Notes: generated by a model not told the origin, from the letters alone. A stretch of DNA of 64,000 nucleotides from Paraburkholderia unamae (GCF_003268775.1 NZ_QLSU01000003.1:124001-188000), one strand, 5' to 3'; positions 1 through 8,111 are shown, counted from the stretch's first letter. A program made the numbers and translations.

Positions 1-119
1 CTCAGGAGTCAGGGCGCCCTGCGAGGGCGGACGTTCGCGTAGCGGACGCATGACCGGCGTGTGAGCTGGCGCACGAGGGACGCAAAAGCGCGCCCCGCCC
101 CGCACAACACATCAAATAC

Positions 120-875
120 TCAAACCGTTTGCAGGCCGTCGATGTCGACGATACGGATGAGCTTGCCCTGCGCGTCGATGAGGCCGCGCTTCTGGAAGCG
201 CGAGAGAATGCGGCTCACGGTTTCGAGCGTGATGCCGAGATAGCTGCCCATGTCCTCGCGCGACATGCGCAGACGGAACTCGGCCTGCGAGTAACCGCGT
301 TCCCAGTTGCGCGACGACACATCGAGCAGGAAGGCGGCCACGCGCTCCTCGGCGGTGAGCGAGCCGAGCACCATCATCTGCGAGGCTTCCTGGTTGAACT
401 GGCCGCCCATGAGCCGGTGCAAGCGGTCCTGCATCGTGCTGCTTTCGCGGCAGAGGGTCTTGAGCGCGGCGTAAGGAAGCGTGCAGATCGAGCTGTCTTC
501 CAGCGCAACCGCGCTGAACGCGTGCACGTCGGTGGCGATGCCGTCGACCCCGAGCGCGTCGCCGGCGAGGCGCAGGCCGGTGATCTGCTCACGGCCGTCA
601 CGGTTGACAATGAGCGTCTTGAGCGAGCCGGAACGCACGGCGAACAGGCTGTCGAAGCGGTCGCCGGAGCGATACAGCGCTTCGCCGCGGCGCACCTTGC
701 GCGCGCCGCAGATCAGCGCCTCGAGCCTTGGCAGGTCTTCGGCGGGCAAGCCCTGAGGCATGCAAAGATGACGCATGGCGCAACCCGAGCAGCGCGCATT
801 GGGTTGCGTTCCCCCGATAGGAGCACGACTGGCCGGGCGTACGACGATAGCGGATCCTGCGAGAGGTGACAGCAT
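120..875 (-). CDS. fnr: FNR-type Crp/Fnr transcriptional regulator
   Basis: A 251-residue oxygen-responsive regulator of the Crp/Fnr family. The N-terminus carries the cluster cysteines C29, C32 and C38 (CSGCAMRHLC). A fourth cysteine, C131, sits in ALEDSSICTLPY, matching the position of Cys122 in E. coli FNR, so all four [4Fe-4S] ligands seem present. A cyclic-nucleotide-binding-type beta roll spans about residues 45-150. A helix-turn-helix near 205-232 contains ETVSR, the E-x-x-S-R recognition pattern of FNR proteins that bind TTGAT-N4-ATCAA sites. The ATG is preceded by GGAAGGAG at good spacing. No FNR-like palindrome was seen in its own upstream region. The family role, switching between aerobic and anaerobic or microaerobic gene expression, is established knowledge; its targets here are not visible. 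Confidence 0.9.
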   Translation of the reverse strand: MLSPLAGSAIVVRPASRAPIGGTQPNARCSGCAMRHLCMPQGLPAEDLPRLEALICGARKVRRGEALYRSGDRFDSLFAVRSGSLKTLIVNRDGREQITGLRLAGDALGVDGIATDVHAFSAVALEDSSICTLPYAALKTLCRESSTMQDRLHRLMGGQFNQEASQMMVLGSLTAEERVAAFLLDVSSRNWERGYSQAEFRLRMSREDMGSYLGITLETVSRILSRFQKRGLIDAQGKLIRIVDIDGLQTV

Positions 876-1187
876 CGAACGACTCCTTCCTTAACATTTT
901 TTGAGATTTCGACGCATTGTCACACCATGCACGTGCGTCAATGTGGTGGCAAAATGCCGCGCATCAGAACGAGGGGGCATTGCGTCTTGTCACTTGGCGG
1001 TTTTGCGGGGTTTAGCGGCGGTCAAGATGTCGAAAAAACAACACCGCCGAAGGCGTTGCACGAATGCAAAAAAACCGCCGCACTGGCGTGCGGCGGCGCG
1101 TGGTGCAAAGCCGTGAATCGTGTGCGCGCTGGTCGGTCGGGTTTGCAGGTAGCAGCCTGACGGCTAACCGCTAACGGCTTGCGGTGC
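876..1187. other. intergenic stretch upstream of the FNR gene
   Basis: About 310 bases without a convincing gene. It holds the promoter side of the FNR gene and a strong hairpin (annotated separately) that would terminate leftward transcription arriving from the aminotransferase remnant and the GntR gene. No other structure was recognised. Confidence 0.5.
1075..1096 (-). terminator. Rho-independent terminator, leftward
   Basis: A perfect 9-bp stem, CCGCCGCAC with GTGCGGCGG, around the loop TGGC. Read on the minus strand it is followed at once by a run of seven T. It sits about 90 bases beyond the stop codon of the aminotransferase remnant, so it probably was that gene's terminator and now ends the GntR transcript. 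Confidence 0.75.
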
Positions 1188-1319
1188 TTACCCCGCCGCA
1201 ACGAGGTTGCGCTCGGCCACCTCGTACACAGCCTGTTTGACGATCCCCACGATTTCCTCCGCTTCGGCGCGGGCCATGACGAGCGGCGGCGCGAAGCCCA
1301 GGATGTCGCCGCGCAGCAA
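1188..1319 (-). pseudogene. C-terminal remnant of a class-III aminotransferase
   Basis: About 43 codons that read as the end of a class-III (omega-amino acid type) PLP-dependent aminotransferase. The piece contains GDILGFAPPLVMARAEAEEI, the typical ending with the LGFAPPL strand and the helix that follows, and it finishes at a normal TAA. Further upstream the same frame becomes unrelated Arg/Ala-rich translation, and there is no start codon, PLP lysine or large domain, so the gene is gone apart from its tail. The tail is directly downstream of the GntR gene and directly upstream of a terminator, so the intact gene was probably the last one of that operon. Identification rests on family memory, not a search. 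Confidence 0.7.
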
Positions 1320-1438
1320 GGCGCACCGTCGCGATCCGCTCATTCGCAAGCGCTCATGGTCGCTCAACAACGGGACGCAAAATAACGGCCCCAGGACAAT
1401 CGGCGGAAGGCGGCGAAAAGCAGCGGGCAGGCTGCGCT

Positions 1439-2131
1439 TCAGCGGGCGACGTGGTCGAGGTAGTACTGCGCCGCGCGCGTGACGTGGCGCTCGGCCAGCA
1501 GCGCCGCGAGGGCCGCGTCGCCGGATTGCACGGCGCGCAGGATGGCCGCGTGCTCGTCCCAGGTGAGGCGCACTTCTTCGTCCGTGGCGTTGACGAACAG
1601 CATGCGCGTGCGATCGCGCAGCGAGCGCATGAGGTCCGACAGCATGGAATTGGCGCCCGCCGCGTAGAGCAGGTCGTGAAAACGCGCGTTCAATTCCAGC
1701 AGGCCCGCGGGATTGCCGGCGGCCACCTTGGCGTTGCCCGCCTGAAGCACCTCTTCGATCTGCCTGACCAGTTCTGGCGTGCAATGCTCGGCGGCGAGCC
1801 GCGCGTTGAGCCCTTCGAGCGTGGCGCGGATCTGCACCATTTCGCGCGCCGCCGACGGGTCGAGCGACGCGACCACGGCGCCGTGGCGCGGCCGCACCTC
1901 GACCAGCCCTTCGGCGGCGAGCGCGCGCAGCGCCTCGCGCACGGGCACGCGCGACACGTCCAGTTCCTCGGCAATGCGGCCCTCGACCAGCCGGTCGCCC
2001 GGCTTGTACTGCCCCGAGGTGATCGACTCGCGCAGGCGGGCGATCACCAGCTCCGAAAGCTGCTTGTGCATGATCGGCTCGCGGCCGCCCGCCCCACCCG
2101 CACCGTTTGCCCCGACGGCTCCCCGCACCAT
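1439..2131 (-). CDS. GntR-family (FadR/FCD) transcriptional regulator
   Basis: A 230-residue regulator with an N-terminal winged helix (about residues 22-88, including PGDRLVEGRIAEELDVSR and VPVREALRAL) and a C-terminal all-helical FCD domain that normally binds a small acid through a metal. The candidate metal residues are the Asp/Glu and His residues of FHDLLY, WDEHAAIL and ERHVTRA. The start was set at the ATG preceded by GAGAAAGGAAC; longer in-frame starts run through the promoter. A 13-bp element matching the GTATAC palindrome lies about 90 bases upstream, which fits autoregulation. Five further copies stand before the neighbouring operons, so this protein is the natural candidate regulator for the whole catabolic region. 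The effector is unknown. Confidence 0.88.
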   Translation of the reverse strand: MVRGAVGANGAGGAGGREPIMHKQLSELVIARLRESITSGQYKPGDRLVEGRIAEELDVSRVPVREALRALAAEGLVEVRPRHGAVVASLDPSAAREMVQIRATLEGLNARLAAEHCTPELVRQIEEVLQAGNAKVAAGNPAGLLELNARFHDLLYAAGANSMLSDLMRSLRDRTRMLFVNATDEEVRLTWDEHAAILRAVQSGDAALAALLAERHVTRAAQYYLDHVAR

Positions 2132-2221
2132 GTTCCTTTCTCCACGATCCACGATCAGACTGTTGCACTCGCGCTGTTGCACCCGCACTGCTGGCGCAAT
2201 TCTAGCAGTGCCCGGGTTTTC

Positions 2222-2234
2222 GTAGACTGTACAC
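2222..2234. promoter_or_regulatory. GTATAC-type operator, site A (gntR promoter)
   Basis: GTAGACTGTACAC, a diverged copy of the 13-bp palindrome GTATAC-N-GTATAC. It lies between the stop codon of the upstream hydrolase gene and the gntR start. It is the weakest match of the six, with 2 mismatches in the left half and 1 in the right. It is proposed as the autoregulatory site. Confidence 0.5.
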
Positions 2235-2316
2235 ATGATACGAAACGCGCGCTGCCTGCGCGACGTCAATTTTGCGCGGGCCGGCACGCGAGGTCCGCTT
2301 TTTCTCCTTCTTCCAC

Positions 2317-3291
2317 TTACGTTGCGCGCCGCGTCGACGCCATGAACGCGCGTATCTCCCGCCCGAGCGTCTCCTCACCGGAATTGAAGTGCGCGACGAT
2401 CGACGTGTGATTGTGACCGCGCATCTGCACGAAGCGCGGCGGCGCGCCGCGATGGCGCAGCAGCGCGAGGAAAAACGCCGCCCCGTAGTCATCGAGGAAG
2501 CGGTTTTCGTACTCGGCCACGGCGATCATCACGGGCACCGTGGAGCGGGCCGCATGCGTGAGCGGCGAGCGCTCGGCATAGCGCGATTCGTCGTCGCCGA
2601 AATACCGGCGCACGGGGCCCGCGTTCGGATTGCGCGGATCGACATCGGCGAACAAACGCGCGCTGATGAGCACGAGGCCCGCCACGCTCTGCGGCGGCAC
2701 GCCGGGCGCGAGCGCGGGATCGAACAGGCAACTCGCCGCGTGCGCGCCGCCCGCCGAATGGCCGATCAGGAAGATACGCGACGTGTCGATACGCCAGCGC
2801 GCGGCATGCTCGCGCACCCACGCCAGCGCCGACGCCACGTCCTGCGCGCCGCCGGGCCAGGGGGCCTCGTCGGCGAGCCGGTATTCCACGTTCACCGCCA
2901 CGCAGCCCTGGCGGGCGAACCAGTGGCAGACGTTGTCGTAAATCTCGCCGTTCACGCTCTTGCTGCCGCGCACGAATGCGCCGCCGTGCACGAACAGCAC
3001 CGCCTCGCGCAGTGCGCCGCCCTCGTGCGCGGCGTACTCCGGCGCAAAGACGTCGAGCACCTGACGCGCATTCGGCCCGTAGGCGATCTCGCGCTCCACC
3101 TGCGTGCCTGCCCTCGGCGCGGCGGCCACGACAGGCGTATAGCAATCGATCACGATCTTGCGGTGGCCGACGATGTCGTCATTCCAGCGCGGGCCGAGTT
3201 CCAGCAACTGCTCGCGCTGCGCTTCGCCCAGCGCGCTGAACGGCTCGTGCGCGGCGAATTCGCTTCGTTCGTCTCGATCGTCTGTCACCAT
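2317..3291 (-). CDS. alpha/beta hydrolase, kynurenine-formamidase/esterase-like
   Basis: A 324-residue serine hydrolase of the alpha/beta fold. It shows the oxyanion-hole motif HGG at 102-104, the nucleophile elbow GHSAG with Ser179, a likely acidic residue in AEYEN or FLDDY near 260-268, and the catalytic His around 293-295 in GHNHTS. The HGGAFVRG plus GHSAGG layout is that of the HSL/BD-FAE and arylformamidase-like group, which hydrolyse esters or N-formyl amides. The start ATG overlaps the end of the upstream ferredoxin gene (TCATGGTGA), a sign of translational coupling. It is the last gene of the four-gene ferredoxin operon, so it probably hydrolyses an intermediate of the same pathway. 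The substrate cannot be read from the sequence. Confidence 0.85.
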   Translation of the reverse strand: MVTDDRDERSEFAAHEPFSALGEAQREQLLELGPRWNDDIVGHRKIVIDCYTPVVAAAPRAGTQVEREIAYGPNARQVLDVFAPEYAAHEGGALREAVLFVHGGAFVRGSKSVNGEIYDNVCHWFARQGCVAVNVEYRLADEAPWPGGAQDVASALAWVREHAARWRIDTSRIFLIGHSAGGAHAASCLFDPALAPGVPPQSVAGLVLISARLFADVDPRNPNAGPVRRYFGDDESRYAERSPLTHAARSTVPVMIAVAEYENRFLDDYGAAFFLALLRHRGAPPRFVQMRGHNHTSIVAHFNSGEETLGREIRAFMASTRRAT

Positions 3292-3563
3292 GACACGCTC
3301 ACATTGCCCTTGATGAAGGTCTGGCACGCCATGCGGTAGCCGCTCGCCAGTTCTTCGGCGCTCAGGTGGCGCCGCTCCTTTTGCTTGACCTCGTCGGTGT
3401 GCTCGCGGCCCGCCTCGACCCGGCACTTGCAGGTGCCGCACAGGCCGCCGCCGCACTTGAACGGAATGCCGCCCTGCTCGCGCAGCGACACGCGCAGCAA
3501 GTTACTGTTCTCCGGCGCCTCGACCGTCTTGCCGCCATTGCTCAGGAAAGTAATCTGAACCAT
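3285..3563 (-). CDS. plant-type [2Fe-2S] ferredoxin (second of two)
   Basis: A 92-residue stand-alone ferredoxin with the cluster signature C37-x4-C42-x2-C45 (CGGGLCGTC) and the distant fourth ligand C80 in YRMACQ. An additional Cys47 follows the third ligand. The chosen ATG begins MVQITFL; a GTG nine codons earlier is possible but has no better ribosome site. It should carry single electrons from a flavin reductase to an oxygenase in the cytoplasm. The likely partner reductase is encoded in the diiron-protein operon 5 kb away, under the same proposed operator. It overlaps the following hydrolase gene by a few bases. Confidence 0.9.
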   Translation of the reverse strand: MVQITFLSNGGKTVEAPENSNLLRVSLREQGGIPFKCGGGLCGTCKCRVEAGREHTDEVKQKERRHLSAEELASGYRMACQTFIKGNVSVSW

Positions 3564-3579
3564 TGCTAATCCGGAATCC

Positions 3580-3891
3580 TTAATTTTCACGGCGAATCAG
3601 CTTCGCCTCGTTGTGCCCGTGTCCGGTGAGATCCTGGATGGAGCCCAACGCCTCGCGCAAGCTCGCGAACTTCTCGAAGAAACGGGTGGGCACGAGGTTG
3701 ACCCCCTGCGCGCCGCTGCCAGGCGCGGACTCCTCGACGATGCGCACACGCGCCTCGCCATCCAGCCGCGCCACCATGAACGCCGCCACGTGGCGCGCGC
3801 CGTAGAAGTAGTCGTGCGTTTCGATCGGCGTGATGCCCTCGGTCGGCTCGCTGTGGTACTGGCCGGGCCGGCTCGTGAGTACGATATACAT
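3580..3891 (-). CDS. unrecognised 103-residue protein between two ferredoxin genes
   Basis: I do not recognise this family. The ATG has a good ribosome site (GGAGAG). The protein starts MYIVLTSRPGQYHSEP and has a mixed alpha/beta composition, no signal peptide, no membrane segment and no cysteine. It contains a DYFYGARHVAAFMVARL stretch and a conserved-looking GVNLVPTRFFEKF segment. It sits between the two ferredoxin genes with short gaps, so it is probably co-translated and may be a small subunit or coupling protein of the redox system. Codon use matches its neighbours. The role is inferred from position only. Confidence 0.75.
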   Translation of the reverse strand: MYIVLTSRPGQYHSEPTEGITPIETHDYFYGARHVAAFMVARLDGEARVRIVEESAPGSGAQGVNLVPTRFFEKFASLREALGSIQDLTGHGHNEAKLIRREN

Positions 3892-3946
3892 GTGCTCTCC
3901 GGTTTTGCGCTCTTGCGCTGTTCTTGTGGGCCCGCGAGCCCGGCGC

Positions 3947-4255
3947 TCAGGCCTCGACGGGCAGTTCGTCCTGTTCCAGTACGATGTCGTGTGCGATCCA
4001 TAGCTGACACGCCAGCCGGTAACCGGCTTCGAGCCGCTCGCCCAATTGCTTTTTCTCCTTCCAGTTGGGCGGCGGCAACTGCTCGCCGCCGGAGAGCACG
4101 CGACACGCGCAGCGCGCGCATTTGCCCATGCCGCACTCGTAGCGCAAATGCGGAAACGGAAACTGCTTGATGCCCGCGCGAACGACCAGATTGGTGTTTT
4201 CCTTGACTTCCCCCCGGTGGGCTTCCCCGTTCCTGTGGAACACGACGACTGGCAT
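3947..4255 (-). CDS. plant-type [2Fe-2S] ferredoxin (first of two)
   Basis: A 102-residue ferredoxin with the signature C41-x4-C46-x2-C49 (CGMGKCARC) and fourth ligand C83 in YRLACQ; Cys51 is extra, as in the second ferredoxin. The C-terminus is acidic (EQDELPVEA). It is the first gene of the leftward operon that starts beneath proposed operator B. Two different ferredoxins in one operon suggest either two electron acceptors or a two-step relay. The likely donor is the ferredoxin-fused flavin reductase of the neighbouring operon. Confidence 0.9.
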   Translation of the reverse strand: MPVVVFHRNGEAHRGEVKENTNLVVRAGIKQFPFPHLRYECGMGKCARCACRVLSGGEQLPPPNWKEKKQLGERLEAGYRLACQLWIAHDIVLEQDELPVEA

Positions 4256-4330
4256 GCATCCTCCTCTGACCTAAGCGGCTGGCCTTCTCGCACCGTTGCT
4301 CGGGCCATGAATGCAGTGTAACTCATTTTT

Positions 4331-4343
4331 GAACATTGTATAC
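4331..4343. promoter_or_regulatory. GTATAC-type operator, site B
   Basis: GAACATTGTATAC: the right half matches GTATAC exactly, the left half is degenerate. It lies about 75 bases upstream of the first ferredoxin gene, in the divergent promoter region shared with the OCD-family gene. Confidence 0.55.
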
Positions 4344-4441
4344 CGTTTTCAAAACACGCCAGAGTGCACACGATAAAAGTGGCGCGGATACGCAAGCCAG
4401 CACTCCGGATTCCACGGCCTCTGGCCAGTGAATCCATTTAC

Positions 4442-4454
4442 GTATACCGTATAC
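4442..4454. promoter_or_regulatory. GTATAC-type operator, site C (perfect palindrome)
   Basis: GTATACCGTATAC, the only perfect 13-bp palindrome of the set, about 55 bases upstream of the OCD-family start codon. Two spaced sites in one divergent promoter region would allow the regulator to control both directions. Confidence 0.65.
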
Positions 4455-4507
4455 CCATCTACACGCATGATGCACGCTTTATTCACCCACCATCAAGGAC
4501 ACGCCCC

Positions 4508-5446
4508 ATGATTCACCTCACCGATCAGCAGATCGACGAACTCATCGATTTCGAACAAGCCATGCCAGCGCTCGAAAGCGCCTTTCGCGAGCAGGCCCGT
4601 GGCAACGCCGGGATACAGCGTCGCGTGCGCACCGAGGCGGGCGCGACCAAGCTCTCCACGCTGGGCGCGGTGCTGCCCGAAGCCGATGTGGCGGCCGCCA
4701 AGGTCTACACAACCCTTCGCGGCCAGTTCAATTTCGTGATCGTGCTGTTTCGCGCCTCCGACGGCCAATGCCTCGCCACGCTCGACGCCAACGCCATCAC
4801 GCGCTTGCGCACGGCCGCCACCACCACGCTTGCCGTCAAGCGCCTTGCGCGCACCGACGCGCAAACCGCGACGATCTTCGGCACCGGCGTACAAGGGCGC
4901 GCTCACGCGCATGCGATTGTCCGCTTCACGAATCTGAAGACGCTGCGCATTGTCGGCATGGAAGGTCACGCCGAACTGGCTCACGCGCTCAACGACGCTT
5001 ATGGCGCGCAAGGCGTGCAGGCTCGCGCGATCGAGGCCGGATGCGCAGCCGAGGCCCTCGACGACGCCGATGTCATCATCACGGCCACGCGCGCCACCAC
5101 GCCGCTTTTCGACGGCCGGGCGCTGAAGCCGGGCGCATTCGTTGCCGCCATCGGCTCCAGCCTGCCGCACGCTCGCGAACTCGACGACACGACGCTCGCG
5201 CGCGCTAGCCGTATCGTGGTGGAGTTGCGCGATCAGGCGCGCGAGGAAGCCGGCGATCTCGTGCTGGCCGCGCCGGGCGTGGTGGACGATTCGAAGCTCG
5301 CCGAGCTAGGCGACGTGCTGGAGAACGCCGCGCGCGGCCGGCAGCGCGATGATGAAATCATCGTCTACAAGGCGGTGGGGATCGGGCTTCAGGATGCGGC
5401 GCTCGCGGCGCTGGCGTATCGCGCCTTTGAGGCGCGCGCGAAGTAA
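4508..5446 (+). CDS. ornithine cyclodeaminase/mu-crystallin family protein
   Basis: A 312-residue NAD(P)-binding protein of the OCD/mu-crystallin family. It shows the substrate-site lysine K65 in AAAKVYT, the LDANAITRLRTAA motif near 92-104 and the Rossmann loop GTGVQG at 125-130. Members act as ornithine or lysine cyclodeaminases, ketimine reductases or imino/opine-type dehydrogenases, so the exact reaction is uncertain; reduction of a cyclic imine or deamination of an amino acid are the main options. The start ATG follows AAGGA. It is transcribed alone, away from the ferredoxin operon, under site C, and is followed by a hairpin. It points to an amine or imine in the pathway. Confidence 0.87.
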   Translation: MIHLTDQQIDELIDFEQAMPALESAFREQARGNAGIQRRVRTEAGATKLSTLGAVLPEADVAAAKVYTTLRGQFNFVIVLFRASDGQCLATLDANAITRLRTAATTTLAVKRLARTDAQTATIFGTGVQGRAHAHAIVRFTNLKTLRIVGMEGHAELAHALNDAYGAQGVQARAIEAGCAAEALDDADVIITATRATTPLFDGRALKPGAFVAAIGSSLPHARELDDTTLARASRIVVELRDQAREEAGDLVLAAPGVVDDSKLAELGDVLENAARGRQRDDEIIVYKAVGIGLQDAALAALAYRAFEARAK

Positions 5447-5460
5447 AGATTGAAAGCAGC

Positions 5461-5483
5461 GGGCCGGCGCTTTCCGCCGGCCC
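5461..5483. terminator. hairpin between convergent genes
   Basis: Perfect 9-bp GC stem, GGGCCGGCG with CGCCGGCCC, loop CTTTC, just after the OCD-family stop codon and before the convergent TerC stop. It lacks a clear T-run, so it may act as a bidirectional transcript end rather than a classical intrinsic terminator. Confidence 0.55.
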
Positions 5484-5503
5484 TGGATCACCCTAACGCC
5501 CCC

Positions 5504-6271
5504 TCATCCCGCCCGCGAGCGCCGCAAGCCCACGCGCTGCGCGAACGGCACGAACACCACCAGCGCGGCCATCGCGATACTCAGGAGCCAGTGCGCGAAA
5601 CGCTCGTTGCCGGCACCGTCGCCGAGCACGTCCGCCCCCGCGCGCAGCGCCTGCGCCACGTGAGGATCGGCGAGCAGCATGTCGGCCGCGATCCAGCCGA
5701 GCAACGCGGAACCCAGCCAGATCGTCAGCGGAAAACGCTCGATCACGCGCAGCATCACCGTGCTCCCGAGGACGATGGCGGGCGCGCCCACGGCGAGCCC
5801 CGCAAGCACGATCGGCATGCGCGAGGCTTCCGGCAGGGTCTGCGCCACGGCGGCCGTCGCGAGCCCGTTATCGAGGCTCATCGCGAAGTCGGCGAAAAGA
5901 ATCAGCATGACGGCGCGCCAGAGCGCTTTCGCGCCGGGCGCAGCGTCGGGCTGTGCATCGGCTGAGTGATCCTCGCGCAACAACTGCATGCCGATCCATG
6001 CGAGCAACAGCCCCGCAACGATATGCATATACGGAATCGCGAGCAGAAAGCCGATCGCATACACCATCACGAAGCGCAGCACGACGCCGAGCCCCGTGCC
6101 GAGCCACACGCCGGCACGCCGCTGCTGCGGCGGCAGCGAGCGGCATGTCATCGCAATGGCGATGGCGTTGTCGCCGCCGAGCAGCAGGTTGATGAAGACG
6201 ATCTGCAACACGGCGAGCGCGTGATGCCCGAAATCCGCCGGAAGGTCCTGCATGAGTGCAGCCATTTGCAT
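5504..6271 (-). CDS. TerC/YjbE-family integral membrane protein
   Basis: A 255-residue polytopic membrane protein of the TerC family. It has the characteristic acidic intramembrane motifs INLLLGGDNAIAIA near the N-terminus and FADFAMSLDNGLA in the centre. The family is associated with tellurite resistance and, for several members, manganese or metal-ion efflux; the ion handled here is not known. Its start lies only 12 bases after the preceding permease stop, so the two are co-transcribed. Seven or so hydrophobic helices are visible, and the segment with acidic linker DHSADAQPDAAPG is probably a cytoplasmic loop. Confidence 0.88.
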   Translation of the reverse strand: MQMAALMQDLPADFGHHALAVLQIVFINLLLGGDNAIAIAMTCRSLPPQQRRAGVWLGTGLGVVLRFVMVYAIGFLLAIPYMHIVAGLLLAWIGMQLLREDHSADAQPDAAPGAKALWRAVMLILFADFAMSLDNGLATAAVAQTLPEASRMPIVLAGLAVGAPAIVLGSTVMLRVIERFPLTIWLGSALLGWIAADMLLADPHVAQALRAGADVLGDGAGNERFAHWLLSIAMAALVVFVPFAQRVGLRRSRAG

Positions 6272-6283
6272 CGGAGCGTGCCC

Positions 6284-7936
6284 TCACGCGAACGCGACGG
6301 CCGCGAGCGTCGCGACCACGAGACCGCACACCACGGGCAGGAACAGCGCGCGCACCGCGTCGAGCACGGGCACGCGCGCAAAGCCGGTGACCGCGATGAG
6401 CGACGACCACGCCACGAGCGTGCCGCCGCCCGTCCATACCGCGCCCATCTGGCCGATCGCGGCAAGCGTCGCGGCGGGCAGATGCACCATCGGCGCGAGC
6501 GCGCCCGCGAGCGAGCCGGTGAGCGGCAGGCCCGCGAAACCCGAGCCGTCGATGCCGGTAATCATGCCCATCAGCAGGACACCGAACGAAACGAACAGCG
6601 GATTCTGCGGTATGACCTGGCTGCATGCCTGCACGAGTTCGAACAGGAACGACGGCACGTGCGCGCCCGCGGCCACGCCGAGAATCGGACCGGCCGTGCT
6701 CGCGTCGCCCACGAAGAAGAAGCCCGCGATCGGCAGCACGGCGCCCATCGCCTTGAACGCGAACACGAAGCCGTCGATGATGTGCTCGGCCGTGCGGTCG
6801 AGAAAGCCCTTGCGCCCGTGCGAAAGCGTGGCGAGCATCATGAGCACCGCCGCCATGCCGCCGATCAGCGCCGCCGCGTCGCCGCCGCGAATCGCACCGG
6901 AGCCGATCATGTCGGGGCGCATCATCACCACCACCACCGCGAGAAAGGCGAGCGGCGTGACGAGTGCGAACACCTTCGACCACAACTCGCGGCGATCGAT
7001 CAGCACGCCCGCGGCGACCGGCGTCATCTGGAGCGCCGCGCCGCCGAGCGCCTGGGGCGCGATCGACAGCGATGCAAGCGCCGGTGCGGCGTCGCCGTGC
7101 CTGAACGGCGCATGTCCGTCACGGGCATCCTGACCGCCGCGATCTTCCAGAACATCGCGATCTTCTTCGAGCGCGCCGCTCGTGCCGCGCGCCAGTTCCG
7201 CCTTCGCGAAGCTGCCCTGATGCTCCTGCGCGGCTTCATCGACCGCATCTTCCGCCTCCCATGCGACGAGGTTGGCCGCCGAGGGCGCATTCACGCGGCC
7301 GCGCACCACGAAGAACCACGTGAGCGTGAGCGCGACCGCGCCCACCACGAGCGAGAGGCCGAATGCGGTGTTCGCCACGGCGAGCATGTCGGCGCCCGCC
7401 GCTTTCGCGCTGATGCCGGGCGCGACCTTGATCACGTAGTCGGACGAGAGCGCCATACCCTGCCCCGCGATCGCGATGGCAGCCGCGGCGCCGAGCGGCG
7501 GCAAGCCCGCATACACGGCGGCCGGAATCAGGATCGCGCCCACGAGCGGCACGGCGGGCGTGGGCCAGAAGAACAGGGAGATGAGGTAGGTGATGAGCGC
7601 GAGAATGAAGAACGCCACATGCCCGTTGACCATGATGCGCTTGAATGGGCGCACCATGCGCACGTCGGCGCCGAGCGCGCGCAGGCCGTTGAGCAGCGCC
7701 GTCATGAGCGCGATCACGAGAAAGATATTGAACAGTTCGTGAGCGGCGGTCAGACTGCCCATGAAGATGGCCTGAAAGCCGGTGAGCAGCTTGCCGGACC
7801 ATGCGAACGCCACCGCGAAGGTCGCGAGAATCGCGGGCACGACGACGTTGGCGCGAAAGATCATCGTCGCGATGATCGCGACGACGCCAGCCAGATAGCA
7901 AAAGTGGGCTGGCGTCAGGACTGCGATGGAATGCAT
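6284..7936 (-). CDS. large polytopic permease, family uncertain
   Basis: A 550-residue integral membrane protein with about a dozen hydrophobic segments in two halves. The halves are separated by a hydrophilic, acidic, low-complexity region around residues 225-300 (rich in E, D, A, R). The second half carries GMITGIDGSGFAGLPLTGSL and the C-terminal part GQMGAVWTGGGTLVAWSS. The two-bundle plan with glycine-rich re-entrant motifs resembles ion-transporter-superfamily carboxylate permeases, but I cannot assign a substrate. It is followed closely by the TerC gene and preceded at 175 bases by the reductase gene, so it may belong to the same long leftward unit or have its own promoter. Confidence 0.75.
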   Translation of the reverse strand: MHSIAVLTPAHFCYLAGVVAIIATMIFRANVVVPAILATFAVAFAWSGKLLTGFQAIFMGSLTAAHELFNIFLVIALMTALLNGLRALGADVRMVRPFKRIMVNGHVAFFILALITYLISLFFWPTPAVPLVGAILIPAAVYAGLPPLGAAAAIAIAGQGMALSSDYVIKVAPGISAKAAGADMLAVANTAFGLSLVVGAVALTLTWFFVVRGRVNAPSAANLVAWEAEDAVDEAAQEHQGSFAKAELARGTSGALEEDRDVLEDRGGQDARDGHAPFRHGDAAPALASLSIAPQALGGAALQMTPVAAGVLIDRRELWSKVFALVTPLAFLAVVVVMMRPDMIGSGAIRGGDAAALIGGMAAVLMMLATLSHGRKGFLDRTAEHIIDGFVFAFKAMGAVLPIAGFFFVGDASTAGPILGVAAGAHVPSFLFELVQACSQVIPQNPLFVSFGVLLMGMITGIDGSGFAGLPLTGSLAGALAPMVHLPAATLAAIGQMGAVWTGGGTLVAWSSLIAVTGFARVPVLDAVRALFLPVVCGLVVATLAAVAFA

Positions 7937-8111
7937 GGGATGCCTCAGCTCGTGATGGTGTCGGGGACGATGGAGCGTGGATTCAATACTATGGGCATTG
8001 CATCGTGGCCAAAAAAACGGCCGGAAAAATCGTGCGGACTGTGTTTATTCGAAGGCGCGCCCGCGCGAAGCGCGCCTCGTGAAGCGTGCCTCGTGTTTCG
8101 CGCGCGGTGTG

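Noticed and set aside
1..119. Inverted repeat CGCCCTGCGAGGGCG near the window start as a terminator of the FNR gene
   Set aside because: The stem is only 6 bp and has no T-run; too weak to annotate.
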